A stretch of DNA of 64,000 bases from positions 496,001 to 560,000 of the forward strand of contig JBAJFG010000126.1 in the NCBI GenBank assembly GCA_037903475.1, read 5' to 3'. The stretch is from Ancylostoma caninum (lineage: Eukaryota > Nematoda > Chromadorea > Rhabditida > Ancylostomatidae). A program made the translations under genes and the position numbers. Below, one piece after another: positions 1 through 10,562 of this stretch (the first letter of the stretch is position 1; every line of letters begins with the position of its first letter). The notes under the pieces were generated by a model, which made no database searches, was not told the DNA's origin, and saw only the letters and a list, made by a program, of their open reading frames with translations.

Positions 1-2089
1 TACTTAAGTAGGATGGACCGGGTAGTCGCTGTGTTCAAAGGCATGTCTAGCGAAGCATACGATATTCGCCTATCCCACTAGATCTTGTCACCTCTTCCCA
101 TTCTCCTATCGCCCTCCTAGACTGCACCCATATTCGCCTCACGGAGAGTATAGCACCTTGTGCCGTCTCACCTTGGGCAGCATCGATTCTGATTCATATT
201 GATTGCCGGGAGCTCGTGCAGCAGCGATGCCAGTGCTTGTACCGCCAAAATCGATTGTTATAGTAATCAATGTCGCCGACGAGGATAGGGTGCTATGCTC
301 AATGTGGAAAGAGAGCCTTGCGCCAACGCATTATCAATCGCTCACCATAATAAGCCAATTATAGCAGCGTCCTAGAGCTGTTTGCCCGGATGCGCCCATC
401 ATGTAAACAGCTCGCGTCTCGGACTACATAGCTGTCACAAGATTTGATTAAGGAGAAGAAGTTGTAAATAATTCTTGTTGATTTTTGCATTTATATTCTA
501 CCCATCCAAGAGGAAGAACCAAGTATGAGAAAAACCACCTGAACCATGTTTTGTATCTTGTGTGAAGGTATCTAAACCCTAGCATTGACGTGTCCTCAGC
601 GAATCGATTGAGGGACGGTTGTAGCTCTTTGCTATCTTCTGTCCTCCGCCTTCGTGGCATGATCCTGAAAAAGCATTGGAGAACAATACTTTTTTTAATC
701 AACGTAGGGTGAGTTAAGCACGACCTGTAAAATATGCTTAATTGATTTATGTTAAATTGATTGGTTAATTAATTAAACTTAATTGATGCTTAGATAACGG
801 AATGTGGACGAAGCTGAACTAACAAAGCTTTCTTATGTATTAGGATGGCGCAAAAGTTCTGTTCAAAACTTCCTAAAAATTCTTTCTATTTCAAAGTTTG
901 ATGGGAAGAGGGTGTTACCAAGACGGTATTGGAGTAAATTTGCTAAGCCATTCCTTAAGGGTTTGCGAGCCAGCCGGGGTACCGAATTACCTCGAATTAG
1001 TGAAGGAACTTTTATTTAAACTCAATACTTTTTTTTGCATCTGTAGACCACCTTGGGATCCCTAAGGCTACCAGCCTCACTATTGCGATCTAAGAGAGTG
1101 TCATCAGATTTTCCCAAGGACACCACCAATCCACCCACTTTAGAGGGTGGGCCATAAATACGCTAACAAGACGTGTTTTGCCTTCAGATGGGCATGGTCT
1201 GTCTTGAAATTATTTCTAATTGGGAGGTCATCTCCGGAGGTTTTCACAGGACAGTGCTCAGGAAATTAGGTTTCGTCTGGTTCAGAACTGGGGAAACAAT
1301 AAATTTTAGGGCCTGCTGTTTTGTCGAGTGGCCCACTCAATTGCACAGAGCTCACTCAAATGTGTTAATAAGTTCTCATGGTACCTGAAAGATAGCCTTA
1401 CTCAAAAACGCTTCGAAGTTGGGAATCTCCAGAATGGAACTTCAAGAATAGGAAATAAGTTTTTGCGCGACCACTTGCCCTCCGAGGCCTGCAACTTCAT
1501 TTCATGTCTGGGGGGGGGGGATGGGTCTGATTCCTAGCAGAAACATAGAGGATATTTCCAGATGTTTTCTTGTATTGTATTCGTTAAGAGTTACCGAACA
1601 TAAATCATGTGACAATGTTCCGAATTGCTTTGAAATTCTTTTTTCTCATCGCCTTTACGTTTGACAGAAGGCTGCAGGAACGGTGCAGATCGAGATGCTC
1701 TAGGCAGGCAGGGCAGTCACAGCTACCATCCGAATAGGGCAGGCTCGGAAACTAACAAAAACGGTTAAAGAAAGACGGGAAAGCCTGCACTTCCTCACCC
1801 ATTTCCCACCACTCTTTCCGACCAAGAGTTCAGTATAAACAACCACAGCTGCACCCGGAAACCGTTCCCTGTGGCCTTCCTTTCTAATCTCTAGTTCTTG
1901 CACTCTTTGGTTAAAATTTGATCTGTCTCCATGGTCTTTGATTTCCAAAGAGAGGATTTTCTAAAAGAACTTGAATAAAATTGGGAGCATTTAACTTTTT
2001 CGATCCACAGAAACCTGAGTTCCGCAGGGATGAAATCAGTGACGTATCCAGTAAATATGTAGTACATGGTCAATGCTATCCACATACAT
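1..2089. other. Unassigned, gene-poor stretch
   Basis: I see no recognisable gene, RNA or transposon terminus here. The open frames are short (under 90 codons), overlap each other on both strands and lack family motifs or paired splice sites. A 10-base G run lies near 1510. The sequence is ordinary mixed-composition intergenic or intronic DNA. Confidence 0.4.
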
Positions 2090-2622
2090 CAGTATATATA
2101 AAGTGGAATGTATGTGTGTAGTTATGCTCCTTATAGAAGTCGGGGGGGGGGGGGGGGGTAGAGGGTAAACTTTGCATGCTTTTCCGACATAGGCCGGAAA
2201 AGGTTTCAGGCTACTCCGTGCCGGGCATTATCGATTGGTTTATCGATTGTATCGATTTTATTGATCTTCCACTACTTTTGCCCAGGGGGTGACGAGTACA
2301 TGTCTACTGGGGCTCCCAATAGGCGCTGAACACGACTATAATAACAGTTCTGCACGAAATATCGATTTGTCGGTTTTATTGATAAATCGATTTCGTCAGT
2401 TGTCGCTATTTTTGCTCATGGTCCGTTGAAGAGTTGTCTAGCGGGATTTTCCATTTCGCTTAACACGAATATTACAATTATTCTGTACGGATATATCGAC
2501 CCAGTAATTCTTCTGTTCTTTCCCCGCTTCTAAAAAGGATGGGGTAAGAATATGCTCACTGGACCAATCGAAAACGCCAAACACCTCAGAAGGAATATAG
2601 CAACTGCGATTTGTTACTAAAA

Positions 2623-4113
2623 CTAGCGCCCCTTCGGGACGCTAGAAAGTGGGGTGGGGCAGCCACTTGGGACATGTGCAAACGCTTCACACTTGCCAAA
2701 TCTCTAGAAAATTTATAAAGAAGCAGAACCAATCTTCCAATGGGCCCGAACATGAAGTCCTTCTTATGAGTTGAGTATGAGCATGAGAAGTTCGTTCTCC
2801 ATCGTATGGCGTATTCGTGCGTATTCCTCACTACCCGGCTAATGCAGACGCGTTCTCCATCGGCGGAACTGTATCCTGTCGTTCCCCACACTATTGGACA
2901 AGGCGAAATCGTATCCGAGCGTTTTCCAGACTACTGGGCCACAGCGGGCTTTTCTCCATCGGTGGACCCGTATTCTGGCGCCATTTTCACTGTTAGGCCT
3001 GAACCATATCCTGGTATTCTCCACTTTACTGAGTCACAGCGGACCAATCCTATATTGGCGGACCCGTATTCTGGTGTTATCCATACTACTGGGCCACGGC
3101 GGGCCCTTCCTCCATCAGAGCGCCCGTGTTCTGGCGCCCTCCTCACAGTTAGGGCAAGCCGAATCCGTTCTCCAAGCGCGGGTTCGCATCCTGGCATTCT
3201 TAACACTATCGGACTAAAGTGAACCCGTATCCCGACGTTCTCCACACCATTATGCTACGACGGGTCCTTCCTCCATCGGTGGACCCGTATCCTGGCATCC
3301 CCCCCCCACACCACTGGGCCACAGTGGGCCCTTTCTTCATTGGTGGACCTGTATGTCGGTGTCTCCCGCACCACTGCGTCACGTCGGGCCCTTCCTTCAT
3401 CGGTGGACCCGTTTCCTGGCGTCCCCCACACCACTGGGCCACAGTGGGCCCTTTCTTCATCGGTGGACCCGTATCCTTGCGTCCGCCGCACCATTGGGCC
3501 ACGGCGGGCCCTTTCTCCATCGGTGGACCCGTATCCTGGCGTCCTCCGCACCATTGGGCCACGGCGGGTCCTTTCTCCATCGGTGGACCCGCATCCGTGT
3601 ATAGTTGATTGGATATACAGTGTCATGCCTTCCTATTTAGAGGCTTTTACTCTTTGTTAGTGCAGAAGCTTTCTCGAAAGGAACGAATGTTGTGACTACA
3701 CAATCGCCGCGAAAATTCAACAGGGGCTGAGGCGACCGCGTAGGTCCAGCCTTCCCGAAGCTTTCGAGACGCGGCAGCTCTCATAGCACGCGTCCATTTC
3801 TTCCTGCGAGTGCACAAAGCATCGCAACAGTGGAAGGCTGGTTTTCCTGCTGCGTACATTGTGCAGCCTGAAAGCTCGTAAACACTCCCTCACTCCTATG
3901 CAGCGAGGCTGCCAGCGAAAGTGATGAAATCACCATCCCGTGCATGCAGGAGAGCCAGCAGTGACGAAATTGCGGGTCCCGAAGCGAACGTGTCTGCGTC
4001 CATGGAAATCGGCCATTTCGCCACACAGTCTGCGCCTCAAGATTGCGGTGTCTATGAGTGCCGCCCCGTATCTCTAAACGCTCTAGCCCCCTTACGGCGC
4101 TTTGTTTAATAGA
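2623..4113 (-). mobile_element. R2 Helitron-like non-autonomous element, copy 1 (1,491 bp, full length)
   Basis: On the minus strand the element begins TCTATTAAACAAAGCGCC directly after an A, and ends GGGGCGCTAG directly before a T. The 3' end folds as a hairpin (about 2624-2646: CTAGCG paired with CGCTAG, inner CCC with GGG). TC at the start, a hairpin plus CTRR at the end, and insertion between A and T without target duplication are the established hallmarks of Helitrons. The interior carries a 60-bp minisatellite. The copy at 26.3 kb has the same two ends and the same 5' module (3840-4113). No Rep/helicase gene is present, so mobilisation in trans is inferred. The hairpin abuts CTAG rather than lying about 10 bases upstream, which is atypical. 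Confidence 0.65.
2800..3600. repeat. 60-bp minisatellite inside R2 copy 1
   Basis: Units contain GGTGGACCCGTATCCTGGCG followed by CCCACACCA-type and GGGCCCTT-type blocks. The last units (3421-3600) repeat exactly every 60 bases and are nearly identical, while those before about 3200 are degenerate. Because 60 is divisible by three, every frame gives a 20-residue periodic open frame on both strands. I treat these as by-products rather than genes. Confidence 0.9.
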
Positions 4114-4240
4114 TAACTTCATTGGCTTTTAGCTTACGGGTCGCTGGAGAAGGGTTTATCGGCACTAGCAATTGTCCGCATCAGTGTGAGATAGCCGGGG
4201 CAGTAAAATACCTGAGCGAAGCCGGGTATGCCGTCTAGTA

Positions 4241-6900
4241 CATACATATAACTATTGTATTATTGGCCAAGAAACTTTCTGAATAAAGTTATGATAAAAA
4301 CAAAGCCGGGTCGAAATTTCGAGCAAGACTTTTCCGCCAACCTATTACACATGTTCCATTGTCCCCGAAAAGTCTATGGAAACATTATGAGACAATCCTA
4401 ACAGCTCTAACGGTTGTCAGGGCAAGGTCCTTAGAGGAGTATGACACAGGAAGTTCTCCGAAAACCTGCGCAGCAGGGCTGCACTGCAATGTTGCCAAAA
4501 ATCAAAGAAAGATTCAAGGTTTTCAAGGGACTAAATACAAAGAGGGCGAAGAAAGTACGTACACGTGCTAATGAAAAAAATTTGAGCAGAACCGTGGGAA
4601 AAAATCAGTTAGGGGACGGGGTGGAGGAAGGGGCATCCTTAGCACAGAGAGAGAGGACATCTGAAGGGTGGATAGAGGAAGTAGAAATTGCAGCGACTAC
4701 CAAGGGTTGTTACATCAGAATGTTTAACAAATGTGAAGTATCTCGTGGCGTCTTAGTTACTCGCTATGTATTCAGCTGTAAACAATCTCAAATATCATTG
4801 GATATCAAGTAAAAATGGGCTTTGTTACGTATAGATTTACGTGTAGGTGAGTCGCTGTAACAGCTTCTGAAGGGAAATGCTCAGCAGAAATTTAAATCAG
4901 GACAGGACTGTCAGAGATGTTTTTAATGGCTAAAAAAGAAAATCAGAAAAAAATAAGGAGGTAGTATTTCTTTCGCTCGCCATTTCAGACGAACTCTACC
5001 CCTACTGGTCAAATGAGCAGTCATGCTGCAATCACGAAAATTATACATTGGAACGAGTTCTAAACAGCCTCCAATTCAAATTGATTGTTGATGTGATGAA
5101 GGCTTTCCAAGTATAAGCCAAAATCGGAAATCAGCGATGCTTTCTTCCCTTGATTATCAAACTGATATTTTCCCGGAGTTGCGGTGAAAAGACGTAATGT
5201 GGAATATATGTAAAACAAGTGAGTCTTGATGTACAGATAATCACACCATGAAAGGTAGACCTCGGTTATGGCATCTTGTGCTACACTTTTCTTGGTGAAT
5301 AATTTCTTATTTCTTAATAAATAAAAGTAGATAGAGGTGGGTTTAAGTGGAACTTAACAAGTGGACGAAGATAATCCAACAGTTCACATTGAAACATCTT
5401 CGTTCAGAACATTCGTAACGAAAGTAACAAGAATAAGCACAACGTGCACCAGATTGGAATATTACAAAACTTGAGTATTAGAGTTGGGAAGTGCATGTAT
5501 TATTAACAAATGGACTCCAACAGATAATAGATGCGCGCGGGACAAAATTTGCTCTAAAAAACGATAGCAGAACGCCTCAATCGAAATCGTACATGCAGTT
5601 ATTCTCAACTACCCTTCCGCATCCACCATACAGGAAATGAGGTTCCCTCTTGGGAAAGTCACTGTGCTGTGAGTCGAAACGGCCGCTTACCCGAATCCCC
5701 ACTTTTTTCGCGGTCTTTGAAAATTTTCTTCATGAGGAAAGATTCCTAGCCAGACGTAACACGTGGTCTGATAGTGGAGAGTCGTGGCTACGTGGCGGCT
5801 GAGACAGGACCTTCCAACTTACTTCTCCAGGTTTTTTGTTGGGTATTTTCCTTCGCCAAGGCATGTTGCGTGTTATTTTTGTAACCATCTGCTCATCACT
5901 AAAGGAAACACTTTGGAATAATACTGTCTTGAAAGACATCATGTGTTGGGCCACCCTACCGACGAATACCTTTTCCGAGTCCACCCTTAACAAATCCCAT
6001 AGAAATTCCTAGCATTCTCAATAAATCCATGTAACCTAATATTCTGGAACCGATTAGACCATTTATATCTGTAACAGTCCTAAGATAACGACTTTCTTAA
6101 TTGTACGTTCCCATAAAATATCTAGCAGCTCAATGAGTTAGCCCACGTCAGGCTCATCATGTGAAAATGTACGCAGTCTCGAAACTGGAATGCGCATGCA
6201 TGTTTCACATGCTTATTTGTTGCAAACACACACACGTAGAGACCGAAATTTATGTGGTGCAGCCGTTGCACAAAAAAAAATTATTCCTCACTACATGTTT
6301 CTGTACTCTGAGGCTCTAATGCAAAACTATTAAAAACTGCCACAAAACTTTGGCGTCCATGGGTCACGTCCAGTGCTTGGAACCAGCAGGCTAGGCAGAG
6401 TACACATACTAGAAAATAAGAGAATTTATCCACAGGTTCTCCAGAAAATAATTTTTATCGGCTAGATTCTCGAAATTTTTATCGGCTAGATTCTCGAAAA
6501 ATTCACACTGTGCGTTGGTGGCGATGGCCATCATTTGCGACAGTCGCTCTCTTTTCAGGTAGATTTCAAGTATAACCAGTAACATCATAATGGTGAGGCT
6601 TTCTATCGATATAGGTCTCGCCATGAATTGGCAGCTCTTCTTCGTGCACTTCCCTTGTGAGTGGTGAGGTTGCCCAACGCTGTTCCCTTTAGATTTTGAA
6701 GGCAATCATGGTCGCAATCGCTCACTCATTTCATGCAAAATGCAAGATTGCACTCCATTTCCATTTCCATTACTATTATAGACATGTAGATGCCAATCAT
6801 CAGCTTACTCAGCAACAAACACAAATGCTTTGTCATTTCTCCTCAAACGATAACTGATCATTGAAGAAGTGAGCGTTTGAGGGGGACATTATGGCAACTC
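4241..6900. other. Unassigned stretch
   Basis: No recognised gene or transposon. The longest frame (4441-4812, plus, 123 codons) is Lys/Arg-rich without a known motif, signal peptide or clear splice sites. A minus frame at 5730-5993 (87 codons) is also featureless. A short duplication of a TCGGCTAGATTCTCGAAA-like segment is visible near 6457-6500. Confidence 0.4.
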
Positions 6901-6937
6901 ATTCGGCACTAAGAGGTAGGTATTATATTAATTACCA

Positions 6938-6971
6938 GTCTGGCTGTCCGGCTGACGCCGGACTTCCAGAC
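6938..6971. repeat. 15-bp inverted repeat (hairpin)
   Basis: GTCTGGCTGTCCGGC is followed by TGAC and then GCCGGACTTCCAGAC. The arms pair at 13 of 15 positions around a 4-base loop. It may be the end of a small foldback element or a structural site. Nothing else identifies it. Confidence 0.55.
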
Positions 6972-7423
6972 TTCTGTTGATGCTCGCTTCGCTCGCATAC
7001 TGCACGTTGAAAGCAATCACAAAAGTGAAAATGGATTGATAAAACCTGTATCCTTCCACGCCGTTCTATCGCTATCCTGAGAAGCCCTCGATCCCGTAGA
7101 TGGCAGCTTTCCCCCTTTTGAACAAAGTTATGACCTCCCATATAAGCAAAGTTAGTGGCGAGAATTGAGTGCAACCAATTGAGTGCAAATGTTATCTTGA
7201 AATGATTTAGACTCAACCTGTTATTGTGGTAATTCAAGTGATTAGGGTCCACCGGTGTATATAAACGGAAAGGAGGGAGTGGTTCATTCATACACAAACG
7301 GAACGGGAAGAAAACACGGATACGAAAGGAAACAATGTACATCTAGGTGACTCAGGTGGGAAGGTCCACAAAAACAGGGTAAGCGTACCCCTTATGCAGA
7401 AATTGGAACGGCTGCGCACCCCC

Positions 7424-8500
7424 CACCGTTGGACCCAACTCCAGGCGTTTCCCCACTTTTCGACGCCGGCGCACCCTTATCACACCGCTGGACCCGACTC
7501 CGGGCGTTTCCCCACTTTCCGATGCCGGCGCACCCTTATCACACCGCTGGACCCGACTCTGCGCGTTTCCCCACTTATGGACGCCGGCGCACCCTTATCA
7601 CACCATTGGACCCGACTCCAGGCGTTTCCCCACTTATGGACGCCGGCACACCCTTATCACACCGTTGGACCCGACTCCGGGCGTTGCCTCACTCATGGAC
7701 GCCGGCACACCCTTATCACACCGTTGGACCCGACTCCAGGCGTTGCCCCACTCATGGACGCCGGCACACCCTTATCACACCGTTGGACCCGACTCCAGGC
7801 GTTTCCCCACTTATGGATGCCGGCGCACCCTTATCACACCGTTGGACCCGACTCCAGGCGTTGCCCCACTTATGGACGCCGGCGCACCCTTATCACACCG
7901 TTGGACCCGACTCGAGGCGTTTCCCCACTTATGGACGCCGGCGCATCCGTATCACATCGTTGGACCCGACTCCAGGCGTTTCCCCACTTATGGACGCCGG
8001 CGCACCCTTATCACATCGTTGGACCCCACTCCAGGCGTTTCCCCACTTATGGACGCCGGCGCACCTTTATCACACCGTCGGACCCGACTCCAGGCGTTTC
8101 CCCACTTATGGACGCCGGCGCATCCTTATCACACCGTTGGACCCGACTCCAGGCGTTTCCCCACTTATGGACGCCGGCGCACCCTTATCACACCGTTGGA
8201 CCCGACTCCAGGCGTTTCCCCACTTATGGACGCCGGCACACCCTTATCACACCGTTGGACCCGACTCCAGGCGTTTCCCCACTTATGGACGCCGGCGCAC
8301 CCTTATCACACCATTGGACCCGACTCCAGGCGTTTCCCCACTTATGGACGCCGGCACACCCTTATCACACCGTTGGACCCGACTCCAGGCGTTGCCCCAC
8401 TTATGGACGCCGGCACACCCTTATCACACCGTTGGACCCGACTCCAGGCGTTTCCCCACTTATGGACGCCGGCGCACTCTTACAGCAACAGTGGACTCGG
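7424..8500. repeat. 59-bp minisatellite, about 18 units
   Basis: The unit reads TTGGACCCGACTCCAGGCG, then TTTCCCCACTTATGGACGCC, then a GGCGCACCCTTATCACACCG block. The phase shifts by exactly one base per 60-base line, which fixes the period at 59. Central units differ at only a few sites (CGTTT/CGTTG, GGCGC/GGCAC). Since 59 is not a multiple of three and the unit has no stop in any phase, all three forward frames stay open for more than 300 codons. No start context, signal peptide or splice structure supports a protein. The unit core resembles that of the R2 minisatellites. Confidence 0.95.
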
Positions 8501-8550
8501 TGTAGGACATTTTCCTCACTCTAGGCCACGCCCTCGAATTTCGTTTCACA

Positions 8551-8581
8551 CTGACACACACACACACGCACACACACACGT
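8551..8581. repeat. CA/CG microsatellite
   Basis: A short run of CACACA with CG interruptions just downstream of the 59-bp array. Confidence 0.85.
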
Positions 8582-8591
8582 GACAGACTAA

Positions 8592-10067
8592 GCCCTTTAT
8601 TATAAGTCATGATGGCACATTATGGACTTGCTGAAGCTGCAAAAATCTCAGAGGCAGTTTTCCACTTGGGAGCTTTGTCTTCAATATTTTAAAACGATAA
8701 GAGTTTTCAGATGCCAACAAAAATGGTGTGGATGATCCCTCCAAAAAATGCTGAAAAACTCGGGTTTTGAAATTTGTTCGAGGAGAATCATGGTGCCTCT
8801 TCGAGATATCTACCAAAAGAACGTAGCTGGTGCCAGGAATTTATAGCACCACTTGAACGGCCCTATAGCGGATGTCTCATTGTGCTTCTCCACAAAAGAA
8901 GTGGTGCAGAAACGGCTCCATCGGAAATTTTTCGAAGGATAAAGTGTACCAGGTTATATTCTTTCTGTATAAAAATCTGGAAAGCTATTCTCAGATGAGA
9001 CGCATTCTTCAAACGTGTCAAAGAAGCTGGCTATAGCTCATCCAATCATTCTAAAATTTTGTTCAAGCTTCTAATTTTTTTCTGTGGATTTCAGTAGCTA
9101 CAGAATTGTGGAACCGTACAGAATAGCAGGTATAAACACACAGAGGCGACCACAAATTTAGCACACCCACGATTTTCCACCACAGAATTTTCTACATATC
9201 TCGGCACCACCGGCACAAAGTCAGTTGGAACTGGATTAAAAAATAAAGTCCCAATTTCCTCGGTTTTCTCGAACTAGGTGTATAAAAGTTTTGTATCTAT
9301 CTGTGGAGGAAAGTTAGGTAGTGATTTGAAACGAGTACTCTTCTCCTCAACATTTCGCTGTGAAAGCCATTCGCGCACCCTCTGTACCAGCTGGAGCCAG
9401 AGACAGAAGCAAACAGTCAAATTTGCCAAAAACTTCATTTTTTTGAATCTTGAGAATAACGCAAGCGTCGCAATTTTCCTGTGACTACCTAAATGCTTCT
9501 TAGTAGCACAAGTCGGAGAAAAATCCACGGGCGAAGTGCATGCTTTCTTCTTATAATCACCATGAATCCTTTTTTTCCCGCAATTTTTCAACTGCTACGT
9601 GACAAATACCTTGCTTCTGATCGCACTTTCATGAAGCAACAATTTTAAACAATTGCAAGCAATGGCTCTTTTGGTCTCATGTTTGCATGCACCACATTTA
9701 AATATTCTCTTTAAAAAAATCCCGTATTGCGCACGTTCTCGCAGGGTCGTACGACATGAAATTCCGGCTGCGGTACCTGTATCCTCCTTCATCAACGAAA
9801 ATGATAGACAGCAAATGATGAGAGGCAAATCATAAGCGATTGGCGGAATGATGGATACAGTTGCCAATGATGAAAGCGATAGTTTTGGACAATGCATTCA
9901 GCGTTTGGCTACGAGACCTGCTTGTTCCCTGCCAGTTCCGAGTCCGGGTGAGACACTGTTTGCAAGTAGAACCTTTAATTTTCGTCGTCCTGACGTTTTG
10001 ACCGATTTAGCGGTTTTTTCTATACGCCTTTTAGGATTTTGTATTCAGTTAATAATAGGTTTTGCTT
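8592..10067. other. Unassigned stretch
   Basis: Two adjoining minus-strand frames (9274-9591 and 9595-9897, about 100 codons each) are the only sizeable ones. An internal Met at residue 53 of the first is followed by a hydrophobic run (KFLANLTVCFCLWLQLVQ) that could be a signal peptide. No homologous family, splice sites or second copy support a gene, so I leave it unassigned. Confidence 0.3.
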
Positions 10068-10150
10068 TTTTGTCCTAGAGATTTCGCGAGTGCGAAGCTT
10101 AGCACATGCATACCTTAGGTGAATGCCCTAGCCCAATTTCAGTGCGCTAG
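10068..10150 (+). mobile_element. R2 3'-terminal fragment
   Basis: GAGATTTCGCGAGTGCGAAG, a GCACATGCATACCT block and the terminal GCGCTAG followed by T match the 3' ends of the other R2 copies. No minisatellite or 5' end is recognisable upstream, so it is truncated or highly decayed. Confidence 0.55.
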
Positions 10151-10333
10151 TCATACATACACATTCATCTGCAATGATAAGTGCACTTCTATAGCAAATG
10201 TTTTTTCTGCAACATATAGGTTTAAGATTTCAGATATAATGCTAATCGCAGTTCAAAATTTGAATGAAGTTAATCGGATTGGTAATTACCCGACCTAAAG
10301 ACCAAAGATAGAGTTGCTCAAGATGCCGCCTTT

Positions 10334-10562
10334 TGAAAACAAGCCATCAACAGCGGCAAATCCCTGAAAGAACATGTTCTAAAGGTTAAAATTGAGAATG
10401 AACGCCTATTTGGAAACAAACCATCAACAGCGGTAAATTTCCAGAAGAACATGTGCTAAAGGGTAAGTACTGAGAGTGAACGCCTATTTAAAAACAAGCC
10501 ATAAAGATCGGTAAATCCCTAGAAGAACATGTGCTAAGGGGTAAATATTGAGAACGAACGAA
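10334..10562. repeat. Three tandem units of about 77-78 bp
   Basis: AACAAGCCATCAACAGCGG-like, AAGAACATGTGCTAAAGG-like and GAACGCCTATT-like blocks recur in the same order three times, with starts near 10338, 10415 and 10493. The units are diverged and flanking function is unknown. Confidence 0.85.

Larger units (their letters stand above)
2090..4240 (-). mobile_element. R1 dispersed element, copy 1, split by a nested R2 insertion
   Basis: Read on the minus strand, the element starts at 4239 with ACTAGACGGCATACCCGGC, as do the copies at 57.2 and 62.2 kb. It is interrupted at 4113/2623 by the Helitron-like R2 element. It then resumes with the R1 body, including several CGATAAATCGAT-type tandem segments, and ends near 2090 in TTTATATATACTGA. 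Without the insert it is about 660 bp. A 17-base C run (G on the plus strand, about 2142-2158) sits where other copies have CA-rich sequence. No protein is encoded, so it is a non-autonomous repeat. Its transposon class is unresolved. Confidence 0.75.

Noticed and set aside
2806..3660. Several 83-138 codon frames on both strands
   Set aside because: They arise from a 60-bp minisatellite without stops, and frames on both strands are equally open.
7394..8591. Repeat-array CRISPR
   Set aside because: The units are contiguous 59-bp tandem repeats with no unique spacers, in a eukaryotic context.
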